From Salegentibacter salinarum (lineage in GTDB: Bacteria; Bacteroidota; Bacteroidia; Flavobacteriales; Flavobacteriaceae): a stretch of 64,000 bases of DNA. Positions 46,471 through 55,120 of the stretch are shown one piece after another (position 1 is the stretch's first letter; the number at the start of each line of letters is the position of its first letter). The translations under genes and the position numbers were made by a program. The notes under the pieces are model-generated. The model did not search any database and was not told where the DNA came from. It worked only from the letters and a program-made list of their open reading frames with translations. The DNA lies in the NCBI RefSeq assembly GCF_900168115.1, contig NZ_FUZC01000003.1:248001-312000 (forward strand), read 5' to 3'.

Positions 46471-48090
46471 TTATTTGCTTAAAACAAAAGAGACATCGTC
46501 TATTTGAGCACTGGCTCCTGCGTCCCCATAAGCATTAAAACCAATTTCTACTTTTTCATTGCTTACCTGAACATTTTCAATTTCTATCGTAATCCATTCA
46601 TCATTCTGCTCTGTGATCTCTACATTATGGCGTTTTCCTGCACTTTCGGCATACATTCTTAACTTATGAAATTTACCAGTATTTTTAATTTTGGCTGATA
46701 ATGTATAATAACCGTCTTTTAATTTTACATAAGGTGTAGACTCTATAATTTGGAAAACCTCTCTTTTAAACTCTATATTATCTGAGATATTCAAACTTTT
46801 TTCACCTATCACATGTTTTCTGTCTTCTTCTGAATTAAAATAATTTAAAACAGGCGAATCTTCTGATTCAATGACAATTACATTACCCTGGTTTACTTTA
46901 GAATACCATCCTAGTAGTTGTTCTTTAATAGGTTTAACAGGACTTGGGATCTGCCTTCTATCAGCTTCAAAACTTGCGTTTTTTACATAATTGTTGTCAT
47001 CGGCTACTTTCCATTCTCCAGTGGCTTCATTAAGGTTCCAGGAGCTTAAAGAGTTAAAGTAGGGAGTCTCGCCATCAAAAGACATGGGGCACCATTGATT
47101 ATACCCCAGGCCATTGCCAGCAAAGTCTGCCCAACGATCTCCACAATAGACTACTGTTTCCTGTTTTGATCCTTTTACATTTACAAAAAATCCTGTTTGT
47201 GTAATATGTGCATAATCTTCGTAAGTCCCCGGAGTAATCAACATCTTATTTTCAGGGGTATAAGGTCCCTCAATGTTATCGGCCACCAGGTAATAAGCAT
47301 ATGAGGAATCCCAACCATAGAGATTTGACGCAAAAATATAATACTTCCCATTATGTTTAACCATACAATTTCCTTCCCGGCCTTTTCCCTTATATATTTG
47401 ATTAACATCCAGCAGATCTACTTTTTCATCTTTTACGCCGATCTCAGACAAATATATAATATGTCTACCCTGGCCGTAGGAATATACCAGGTACGAAATT
47501 CCCGTATCCGGGTCTGTGAAGACGGTTTGATCTCCGGTATTTGGAGAGCCAATCCTATCGGTCATATCTAAACGATTATGAACCTTGAACGGGCCGGCTG
47601 GTGTTGGAGAAAGTGCGATTAAAACTCCAGCATTATGCTGAATAAACATAGCATATTTGTCCATTTCTTCTACGTAAGCAACTCCCATTCTTCCCATCCA
47701 ATGTGTATTCTCATAGTGATCAGTGACTTCTGATCTCTCCAGGGCATTGCTCTCCAACTCCCAGTTCACCAAATCTGTAGAGGTATAACAAGTAACGGCT
47801 TTAATATAATTTCTCTCCTGTGTTACAGACGGATCATCGCGATACAACTCTGCTTCTCTATAATGAACCCCATACCAATAATATTTTTCCACTCCATCTT
47901 TTGGATCGGTAAAGGTGAAAATTCCACCTCCCTGGCTATAAATAGGCTCACCGTCTTTGGTGTCCCAGAAAGTATCATTTTTGATGTTGGAGGATTGTGC
48001 TTTTAATGTTTGTGAAGTTCCTGATATTAGTCCCCACATAAGGCTTAAAAGTACAATCTGAAAGAAATGTTTTATTGTATGCGTCATCAT
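46471..48090 (-). CDS. GH43-like enzyme with C-terminal carbohydrate-binding-like domain
   Basis: This 539-residue secreted protein (signal ending TLKAQ) starts at either of two adjacent Met codons. Residues ~38-350 form a GH43-like propeller of the exo-galactanase-like group: YSQGGGIFTF, YYWYGVHY, STDLVNWELE, GDQTVFTDPDTGISYLVYSYG, GREGNCMVKHNGKYYIF. From ~370 a beta-sandwich begins (KNASFEADRRQIPSPV, EIGFNAYGDAGASAQIDDVSF), resembling CBM4/9-type carbohydrate-binding modules. It is the last gene of the esterase-led minus-strand operon. The probable role is removal of galactose units while anchored to the glycan. The GH43 subfamily is my judgement from motifs only. Confidence 0.75.
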   Translation of the reverse strand: MMTHTIKHFFQIVLLSLMWGLISGTSQTLKAQSSNIKNDTFWDTKDGEPIYSQGGGIFTFTDPKDGVEKYYWYGVHYREAELYRDDPSVTQERNYIKAVTCYTSTDLVNWELESNALERSEVTDHYENTHWMGRMGVAYVEEMDKYAMFIQHNAGVLIALSPTPAGPFKVHNRLDMTDRIGSPNTGDQTVFTDPDTGISYLVYSYGQGRHIIYLSEIGVKDEKVDLLDVNQIYKGKGREGNCMVKHNGKYYIFASNLYGWDSSYAYYLVADNIEGPYTPENKMLITPGTYEDYAHITQTGFFVNVKGSKQETVVYCGDRWADFAGNGLGYNQWCPMSFDGETPYFNSLSSWNLNEATGEWKVADDNNYVKNASFEADRRQIPSPVKPIKEQLLGWYSKVNQGNVIVIESEDSPVLNYFNSEEDRKHVIGEKSLNISDNIEFKREVFQIIESTPYVKLKDGYYTLSAKIKNTGKFHKLRMYAESAGKRHNVEITEQNDEWITIEIENVQVSNEKVEIGFNAYGDAGASAQIDDVSFVLSK

Positions 48091-48160
48091 AATGCATTAA
48101 TTAATTTTATTATTTCTTGTTTCCTGCAAAAGGCCGTCTGGAACCGTGTTCTCCTTAAAA

Positions 48161-50596
48161 TTACGGGTTGATAGTTTTAGATTGTAATTTAATGTTTCCT
48201 GTTTGCAGTCCTTTTCCTGAAACTGACAATTCAATTTCTCCTACGTCGGTAGTTGATTGCACCAGGACCACTAGCTTTCCGCTAAAGGCTTTCATAGTTG
48301 GTAAATGGAACATCTCCAAAGAGGTTGGATCTCCATTGGATGCTGCCCGGTATTTGCCGGCTCCATCCACCTTGAAACTCAACTGGTTTGTTGCTGTAGG
48401 ACAGACATTACCGTCCTTATCTACTACAGAAACTGTAATAAAACTCAGGTCTTCTCCATTGGCTGTGAGATTTGTGCGGTCTGCTTCCAGTTTTAAATGA
48501 TGTGGTTTCCCTGCGGTAACGATTTCTTTCTCCATTGCCGGCTTATCATTTTCATCGTAAGCGACCACTTTAATTGTTCCCGGCTCATAAAGCACCTCGT
48601 TCCACATTAGGCGGTACCTCTCAAGTAGTGAATCTTTCTGTTTTATACGTATTCCCTGGCTTTTTCCGTTAATGAACAACTCTGCTTTATTATAACTCGT
48701 GTATACAAAAACAGGCGTAACTTCCCCTTCACGTCCTGCCCAGTTCCAATGAGGAAGGATGTGCAAAGTCTCGTCTTCTGTATTCCAACGGCTTCTGTAG
48801 AGATAATAGCGGTCTTTAGGAATTCCGGCGAGATCTATCATACCAAAATAGGAACTCCGGCTTGGCCAGTAGTTATCATAAGGAGTAGGTTCTCCCAGGT
48901 AATCAAAACCGGTCCAAACGAATTCCCCTAGCACCCAATCGTGATCGTCCTGTTGTACAAAATCTTCCTCGGGTATGTTGGACCAACTACAGTACTCCAG
49001 ATCATAGGAAGAAGATTGCAAGTCGGGGTAGGTGATGTCATGGCCTTTTTTCACCGGAAATTTATAGATGCCGCGCGAACTTACCGTAGAAGCGGTTTCT
49101 GAACCCAGAATGAAGCCCTGGGGAAAGCTCTCTCGCGCCTCTTCATATAAATGTACGCGGTAGTTCAATCCCGGGATATCCAGTACAGCACCAAAACCGT
49201 TTTCCATCACTGCCTTCACCTGGTCCATTCCAACGGTAACCGGCCTTGTAGGGTCTTCCCGATGAAAGATCTCCTGGAGCCAGTGTAGTCGTTTCACACC
49301 TTCACTGCCCCATTGATCTGGTACTTCGTTCCCGGCGCTCCACATAATGATACTTGGATGGTTTTTTGTAGCTCTAACAAGGTTCTCCACATCTTTTTCA
49401 GCCCATTCATCAAAATGCTGGTTATATCCGTTCTTTACTTTTGGCTTTTTCCACTCATCAAAACTTTCAGCAATCACTAAAAAGCCCATTTCATCAGCTA
49501 ATTCAAGTTGTTCAAGAGAGGGCATATTGTGAGCAGAGCGAATGGCGTTGCAACCAAGATCTTTTAAGATTGTAAGCTGCCTTTTTAATGCTGCTTTATT
49601 TATAGCTGTGCCTATAGGTCCCAGATCGTGATGTAAGCAGACCCCTTTAAATTTAGTAACCTTACCATTCAACTTAAACCCTTCTGGAGTATATTTAAAT
49701 TCCCGAATCCCAAACCTCATTTCTTGCGAGTCCTTTAGTTCCCCGTCCTTAAAGAGTTTTATTTCTGCGGTATAGAGATATGGGTGGGAAGGCGACCATA
49801 AGTTCGGTTCTTCAACGGGGATGTTTTGTTCAACCTCATCCCCGAATCGTTGGGAATTAGAATTAAAAGCTATAGCCTTACCCGTACTGTCTTTAATGGT
49901 CGTTTCCACCCGAACATTCTTTCCCTGTACTTTAGATTTGATTTCAACTTTTGCCATTTCTCCAGTTATATAAGGAGTGGTTATGGTAGGGCCCCAATGT
50001 TTAAAAGACACTGTGTCTTTTGTTATTAGCTGGACTTTTCTGTATAGGCCAGCCCCGGGATACCACCTCGATGATTGAGATTCGTTTTCCAGTCTTACGG
50101 CAAGCAGGTTGTCTTCTCCTATTTTTAATTCTTTACTAATGTCAAAGTAGAAGTAGCTGTAGCCGTATGGTCGATTCCCTATTTTTTTTCCATTTAGAAA
50201 AACCTCTGCATTGCTCATGGCTCCATCAAAGGTTAGTAAGATTTGTTTTCCTTCAGCTGATTCTGGAATAGAAAGCACGGTGCGATACCAGCCGGTCCCA
50301 ATAAAAGGAAGCGAACCTGTTCTACCGGTTTTCTCTGTGGCCACTTCTTCATTGTTCTGCTCAATTTTTACAATTTGTTTGTCTATATCCTTGTTAAATG
50401 GGCCGTAGATAGCCCAGTCGTGAGGAATTTGCACGTCCTGCCAGGAAGCATCATTAAAATCTATTTTATAGGCATCTTTATTTTCTCCTTTAAAAAATTT
50501 CCAGGTCTTTATATCCTCTATATCTCGTTTCTGCGAAAAAAGGAGGTGTGGGAGTATGAGTATTAACAGGCAGCTTATAGTTTTGTATGTTTTCAT
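48161..50596 (-). CDS. GH2 beta-galactosidase-like enzyme
   Basis: This 811-residue secreted GH2 (signal ending PHLLFSQ) is laid out like the GH2 at 3.7-6.1 kb: jelly roll (TGWYRTVLSIP, AEVFLNGKKIGNRPYG), Ig-like domain, barrel and DUF4982-type tail. The acid/base is Glu424 in MWSAGNEV and the probable nucleophile is Glu500 in LGSETAST. Compared with the other copy it has a 30-residue insertion in the first domain (KQIVKIEQNNEEVATEKTG). The two belong to different operons, so they likely address similar linkages in different glycans or under different inducers. Expected substrate: beta-linked galactose or a related sugar on rhamnogalacturonan side chains. Confidence 0.85.
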   Translation of the reverse strand: MKTYKTISCLLILILPHLLFSQKRDIEDIKTWKFFKGENKDAYKIDFNDASWQDVQIPHDWAIYGPFNKDIDKQIVKIEQNNEEVATEKTGRTGSLPFIGTGWYRTVLSIPESAEGKQILLTFDGAMSNAEVFLNGKKIGNRPYGYSYFYFDISKELKIGEDNLLAVRLENESQSSRWYPGAGLYRKVQLITKDTVSFKHWGPTITTPYITGEMAKVEIKSKVQGKNVRVETTIKDSTGKAIAFNSNSQRFGDEVEQNIPVEEPNLWSPSHPYLYTAEIKLFKDGELKDSQEMRFGIREFKYTPEGFKLNGKVTKFKGVCLHHDLGPIGTAINKAALKRQLTILKDLGCNAIRSAHNMPSLEQLELADEMGFLVIAESFDEWKKPKVKNGYNQHFDEWAEKDVENLVRATKNHPSIIMWSAGNEVPDQWGSEGVKRLHWLQEIFHREDPTRPVTVGMDQVKAVMENGFGAVLDIPGLNYRVHLYEEARESFPQGFILGSETASTVSSRGIYKFPVKKGHDITYPDLQSSSYDLEYCSWSNIPEEDFVQQDDHDWVLGEFVWTGFDYLGEPTPYDNYWPSRSSYFGMIDLAGIPKDRYYLYRSRWNTEDETLHILPHWNWAGREGEVTPVFVYTSYNKAELFINGKSQGIRIKQKDSLLERYRLMWNEVLYEPGTIKVVAYDENDKPAMEKEIVTAGKPHHLKLEADRTNLTANGEDLSFITVSVVDKDGNVCPTATNQLSFKVDGAGKYRAASNGDPTSLEMFHLPTMKAFSGKLVVLVQSTTDVGEIELSVSGKGLQTGNIKLQSKTINP

Positions 50597-50686
50597 AGGG
50601 TGGTTTCAATATGGAACTCAAAATTACGAATACCAATATTTGTAAGTAAAAATTCTATATCATCAATTACTATTTATTTCTGTTTT

Positions 50687-53599
50687 CTAATTAAACCTGG
50701 TTTCCGGTAGTAGGCTATAGGGTAAAGATTGGTCCTGGAGGTTTACATAGATAAAATCAAGAGCCACTCCCTGGTCAACCATATATATCTTCAGAATTTG
50801 CTTTCCGGCTTCTTGAATTTCAACAGGAATATGGACCTTTGCCAGATTACGAAGAACATTTTGCTTCCATTCCTCACTTCTTCCATATGTCCTGAAATCG
50901 ACTATTTCAACTGGACCATCATTCCACTGCACCCCTATTCTCATTCCATGTTCATTGGTTAAGGGATGGGTAGGAAGGGCATGTAAGACAAGCTCTGCGT
51001 TTTTTGTTAAAGATTCTGTATAGAGGGTATACTCGAGATATGGGGACTTTTCCTGTAGCTGAAGCGTGTCCAACGGTTTTCCTGTTAATGGGAAGGATTG
51101 CATCAAATTACGAGAATATCCCAGCCCCGGAATTCTTTCCCACTTAAACTCATCTCTATCTGTTTTTCCGGAATAATTTTCTGCATAAATAACAACCAGC
51201 CCGTTTTGTTCTGTAAAGATATTCTCGCCCGTTTCCGCCAGCTTATAGGATCTTAGTTGCATGTTTATTTTGTGGCGACGCTTTCCTAATCTGGGATTTA
51301 GCTCTGCATTTTTGGGCCTGTTGACCTGACGCCATTTTTGCCAGTCCACGGCTACAGTAATCCTTTTTTCGGTTATACCATCTTTGGTAAGATTCCCTTT
51401 TGTTTCACTTAGTTGCAACCAGCTAGGCACATTCTGCACAGACCACTTCACCGATTTCGGTTGCTTGAGGTAGATGTCAAAAAAGTGATTTTGTGGTGAG
51501 TTTTCATAAAATGCCGGGAGTTGAAGATCCTCTACTCCAGAAGCATTTTCAACAGAAATTCCGGCTGCTGTTGAATAATTAGGATCCAGGTAAAAAGAGA
51601 TTTCAGGTTTATCAAAAACTGGCAGCTTTCGTGGGGCCATATCCATCATTCCTTTCCATTTTCCACCGGATACTTCTTCATTATAACGCCTGGTAATGGA
51701 GGCTATACTGTCATAATAAGTGTGAGACAGGTTTTTATATTTTTTAACTATTAGACGATTTTGTTTTAAATATTTAAGAGCAAGATCTCTATAAAGGAAT
51801 TTCTTGTTCATAAAAGAGGCAGCTTTCACCGGATAATGAACCAATTGAAAATAAGCATCCCTAGTAACTTCCGGGATTTGATGTTGTATCTTCTCTGTCT
51901 TTTCTTCTAAAGCTTCGTAGCTATCAATTCGTCTATTGATTTCGTCCCCCCAGGAAAAAGGAGTGTAAGCAGTTGTATCAATTTTGGTAGTTGGTTCAGT
52001 TTGGCTCCATCCCATAAATTCAGGCTTACGTTCAAAGGCCAGATTATAGTATTCCTTTTTTATATTCGCGATGGGTTTTCCTTTTGCCTTTCCAAAGGCA
52101 TTGCTATAGAAGTCTTGCATATGTTTGTCTACATATTCCGGTTCTTCAAACTTTTCAATATCATAAGCCATATCCATAAATAACTGCATATTATATTCAG
52201 CAGGTTTTAGATCGCCTACGTTTAAAATCCACATTTTTCTACTGTTGTTTTTATAGGCTTTCATCATTTCATTACGAATCAATGCCGGATGCGTGGTGCT
52301 TAACCATTGATAATCGTGAGGGCGGCCCCAATAAGAGGCGTGGTAATAAACTCCGCCTCCACCTTTTCTTGCACGTTCTTCTTCGTTTCCAAGACGTCTT
52401 ATATAACCATAATTATCATCTGTCCATACTATAGTTACATCTTCGGGTAATTCCAAGCCGTGATCATACACATCCAGAACTTCCTTATAAACAGTAAAAG
52501 CCTGTGGCACCCCGGTCACTTCTTTACTACTATAGGTTTTGAGTAATTTCCTTTGATCTTTTAACACGTTTTGGAGGTTTGCTTTCGCTTCTTCAATCCC
52601 TTTTACACCTTCCATACCACTATCGTGAATTCCGCGCATTCCAAGCGTGTAAATAGCATCTATATCTTTAGTTTCTTTTACCCGCTCTTCCCAGTATTTA
52701 TAAACATTTTCTTTGTTTGATAGATAATTAAAGGAACCCATTGGTTCTTTATCCCATTCATCTACATTGTTGCGTAGCATAGGTTCTGCGTGGGAAGTTC
52801 CTATCACTATTTGGTATTTTTCCGCCATTTCAGGATTGCCCTGATAATGGAAAAAAGCTTTGGTACTGGGATGCATAGCGGGCCAGATGGTGTTCGCTTT
52901 TAGGCGTAGAAGTAATTCGAAGATTTTTGCATAGGTCTTAGGGCCTATGTCCCCAACTTCAGGTTCAAAGGTTTTCTCAGCCCAGGGTTGCAACCCCCAA
53001 TCTTCGTCGTTTAGAAAAATTCCACGGAATTCCACGGAAGGTTCTTTAGAATAAAATTCTTCCTGTTCAATGATAATTTCCTTTTGTTTTTTTACCGGTA
53101 CATCGGCCCACCAATACCAGGGGGAAACACCAATTTTTTCTGAAAGTTCAAACACACCATAAGCTGTTCCTCTGGGATCGGTACCTGCAACTACCAGAAT
53201 TTTCTTGGCCTCATCCTTTACAACTTTATGAAGAAAGCTTTCATTTTGATTTTTAAATTTACGGGGAAGGTCATTAGAACCAACAAATTTTGAGATCAAA
53301 TCTGAATTCAGCTGGCCTATTACTATAGTATTTCCTTTTGTTTTATTTACATCGGTAGTAACCAATGGTTTTTTATGGCTTACCTTATAAATATCCTCCG
53401 CTAAAAGTGAAGCACTTATAGAATCTAAAGGGGAGCCTTTTTTATCGTATAATATGGAAAACTCCGGTGTACCGGTGAAAATTTCAAATTGAGTGTCCTG
53501 ACTGTAAAGTTTAGGAAAAAGAAATACTAAGAATAGAAATAAGCCTGGCTTTTGTAAAGCTCTAAAATCCCTTATCCGTTTTATAGATTTAAATCTCAT
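50687..53599 (-). CDS. GH115 alpha-glucuronidase-family enzyme
   Basis: This 970-residue secreted protein (signal ending PKLYSQ) has the family's usual length. GH115 strings include GQLNSDLISKF, AVFELSEKIGVSPWYWWADVP, EFRGIFLNDEDWGLQPWAEKTF, GTSHAEPMLRNNVDEWDKE, TLGMRGIHDSGMEG, IVWTDDNYGYIRRL and GGGVYYHASYWGRPHDYQW. Known GH115 enzymes remove alpha-1,2-linked (4-O-methyl)glucuronate from xylan. No other xylan enzyme is present here, so a glucuronate decoration of rhamnogalacturonan or arabinogalactan is more likely. Its start codon overlaps the preceding tandem esterase stop by four bases (ATGA), indicating translational coupling. Confidence 0.92.
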   Translation of the reverse strand: MRFKSIKRIRDFRALQKPGLFLFLVFLFPKLYSQDTQFEIFTGTPEFSILYDKKGSPLDSISASLLAEDIYKVSHKKPLVTTDVNKTKGNTIVIGQLNSDLISKFVGSNDLPRKFKNQNESFLHKVVKDEAKKILVVAGTDPRGTAYGVFELSEKIGVSPWYWWADVPVKKQKEIIIEQEEFYSKEPSVEFRGIFLNDEDWGLQPWAEKTFEPEVGDIGPKTYAKIFELLLRLKANTIWPAMHPSTKAFFHYQGNPEMAEKYQIVIGTSHAEPMLRNNVDEWDKEPMGSFNYLSNKENVYKYWEERVKETKDIDAIYTLGMRGIHDSGMEGVKGIEEAKANLQNVLKDQRKLLKTYSSKEVTGVPQAFTVYKEVLDVYDHGLELPEDVTIVWTDDNYGYIRRLGNEEERARKGGGGVYYHASYWGRPHDYQWLSTTHPALIRNEMMKAYKNNSRKMWILNVGDLKPAEYNMQLFMDMAYDIEKFEEPEYVDKHMQDFYSNAFGKAKGKPIANIKKEYYNLAFERKPEFMGWSQTEPTTKIDTTAYTPFSWGDEINRRIDSYEALEEKTEKIQHQIPEVTRDAYFQLVHYPVKAASFMNKKFLYRDLALKYLKQNRLIVKKYKNLSHTYYDSIASITRRYNEEVSGGKWKGMMDMAPRKLPVFDKPEISFYLDPNYSTAAGISVENASGVEDLQLPAFYENSPQNHFFDIYLKQPKSVKWSVQNVPSWLQLSETKGNLTKDGITEKRITVAVDWQKWRQVNRPKNAELNPRLGKRRHKINMQLRSYKLAETGENIFTEQNGLVVIYAENYSGKTDRDEFKWERIPGLGYSRNLMQSFPLTGKPLDTLQLQEKSPYLEYTLYTESLTKNAELVLHALPTHPLTNEHGMRIGVQWNDGPVEIVDFRTYGRSEEWKQNVLRNLAKVHIPVEIQEAGKQILKIYMVDQGVALDFIYVNLQDQSLPYSLLPETRFN

Positions 53600-55116
53600 T
53601 CCTTTTTTTCTTTTATAAAAATATAATCTCTTATTCCAGTTTCTTTAGCTTGTTTTAAATTTTTAGCAATAATAAAAGCATTTAATTCCGCGCCTTCCAT
53701 ATTGGTGTGAGTATGGTCTTTTGGAAAGAATGAGGATACTTCCTCAGGTCCTATTTCTTCATACTTTTTAGCTATGGAATCATTCAAATCAATAAATAAA
53801 GCATTCTCCTGTTCGGCAGCTTCCCTCGCCCATTTTCCATAAGAATCGTTAGCCCTTTCAACATTGCCATTGGCCCATTTGTTTCGTGGAATATGACTAA
53901 AAACTATAGGCCTGGCTCCTTTTTCTTTAGCTTCACTTATGTATTTCTTCATATACCAGCCATAGGTGTGAACTTCTTCTTTGGAGCCATCTGGTTTTGC
54001 GACCTCTTGTATGGAGTCGCTCATTCCTTTTAAAGATGCCCGATGCTTCAGTTTAGTCACATCTCCACCGTCATTATGGCCAAACTGCATCAGGACAAAA
54101 TCGCCTTCCTTAATACTGTCTTTAATTGCGTCCCAAAGACCTTCATTTCTAAAAGTACGGCTACTTCTGCCGCCACGTGCCTTGTTGATTACATTCACCC
54201 TTGTGGTGTCAAAATATTGTTCAATTGGTACGCCCCAGCCCACTGCCTCTTCATCATTATTATTTGCAACCGTAGAATCTCCGATAAGAAAGACATTCTT
54301 TTTTGATGGGAGTTCAACCTCAGGATTTTCCAACATATAATCCCTTAGTTTATTCTCACTTGCTTTTATTCCTTCAACTACAATGGACGCAGCAAGTAAA
54401 GCACCCCTGGCAGAGGTGTGAGTATGATCACGTCTATAAAAATATTTCCCAGTTACCTGGTCTTCACCTTCTTTTTCGATAGCCATGGCCATCTTCTCAT
54501 TTAAATCTATAAATGTTACATTCTCTTCTTTAGCAACTTGTTTTGCCCAACCACCATAAGAATCATTATTTCTAGGAACCTTTCCGTTTTTCCAGTTATT
54601 GCGTGGAATAGGGGACATTATAATAGGAATAGCTCCCTCCTCCTTAGCGTCTGTAATTAATTTGCGGATATACCAGCCGTAAGAATGAACAATCTCGTGT
54701 TCTCCTGTGAGCATGTTATCAATTTCTTCTGATTCATCTCCTATACCCTTTATTGTTCCCCTTGCACGAAAATCATCGTTAATTGGCCCAGCATCATTAT
54801 GCCCAAACTGAATCAAAACATAATCGCCCTTTTTTAAACTATCCTTTACCGGCTTCCATAATCCCTGGCGCTGGAAAGTACGGCTGCTGGTACCTCCTAA
54901 AGCATGATTTTCAACCTCTATTTCGGAAGTATCCAAAAATTGGCCAATATAATCTCCCCAGCCCCACAAGCCGCCGGCTCCGTCTCCCTGACCATTTTTT
55001 ACGGTGGAATCACCCACTAGGTAAACAGTGGGTTTTTGTTTTTCTGAATTGTTATTGCTACATCCGATCAATAAAATAACTGAAACGACCAGAAAAAAGA
55101 TTTTTAAACTTTTCAT
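53596..55116 (-). CDS. Tandem SGNH (CE12-like) rhamnogalacturonan acetylesterase lipoprotein
   Basis: The frame extends to 55152, but the ATG at 55116 yields a lipoprotein signal (MKSLKIFFLVVSVILLIGC, Cys19) and a 4-bp gap to the previous gene, so it is preferred (506 residues). There are two complete SGNH domains. Domain 1 has Ser37 in GDST, GGTSSRTF, GHND and RDHTHT. Domain 2 has Ser281 in GDST, GGRSSRTF, GHND and KDHTHT. Both domains keep GDS, Gly, Asn and the Asp-x-x-His pair, so both should be active. CE12 members deacetylate galacturonate in rhamnogalacturonan. Two linked copies may remove O-2 and O-3 acetyls or raise activity. Its stop overlaps the GH115 start. Confidence 0.9.
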   Translation of the reverse strand: MKSLKIFFLVVSVILLIGCSNNNSEKQKPTVYLVGDSTVKNGQGDGAGGLWGWGDYIGQFLDTSEIEVENHALGGTSSRTFQRQGLWKPVKDSLKKGDYVLIQFGHNDAGPINDDFRARGTIKGIGDESEEIDNMLTGEHEIVHSYGWYIRKLITDAKEEGAIPIIMSPIPRNNWKNGKVPRNNDSYGGWAKQVAKEENVTFIDLNEKMAMAIEKEGEDQVTGKYFYRRDHTHTSARGALLAASIVVEGIKASENKLRDYMLENPEVELPSKKNVFLIGDSTVANNNDEEAVGWGVPIEQYFDTTRVNVINKARGGRSSRTFRNEGLWDAIKDSIKEGDFVLMQFGHNDGGDVTKLKHRASLKGMSDSIQEVAKPDGSKEEVHTYGWYMKKYISEAKEKGARPIVFSHIPRNKWANGNVERANDSYGKWAREAAEQENALFIDLNDSIAKKYEEIGPEEVSSFFPKDHTHTNMEGAELNAFIIAKNLKQAKETGIRDYIFIKEKKE

Positions 55117-55120
55117 TGTT

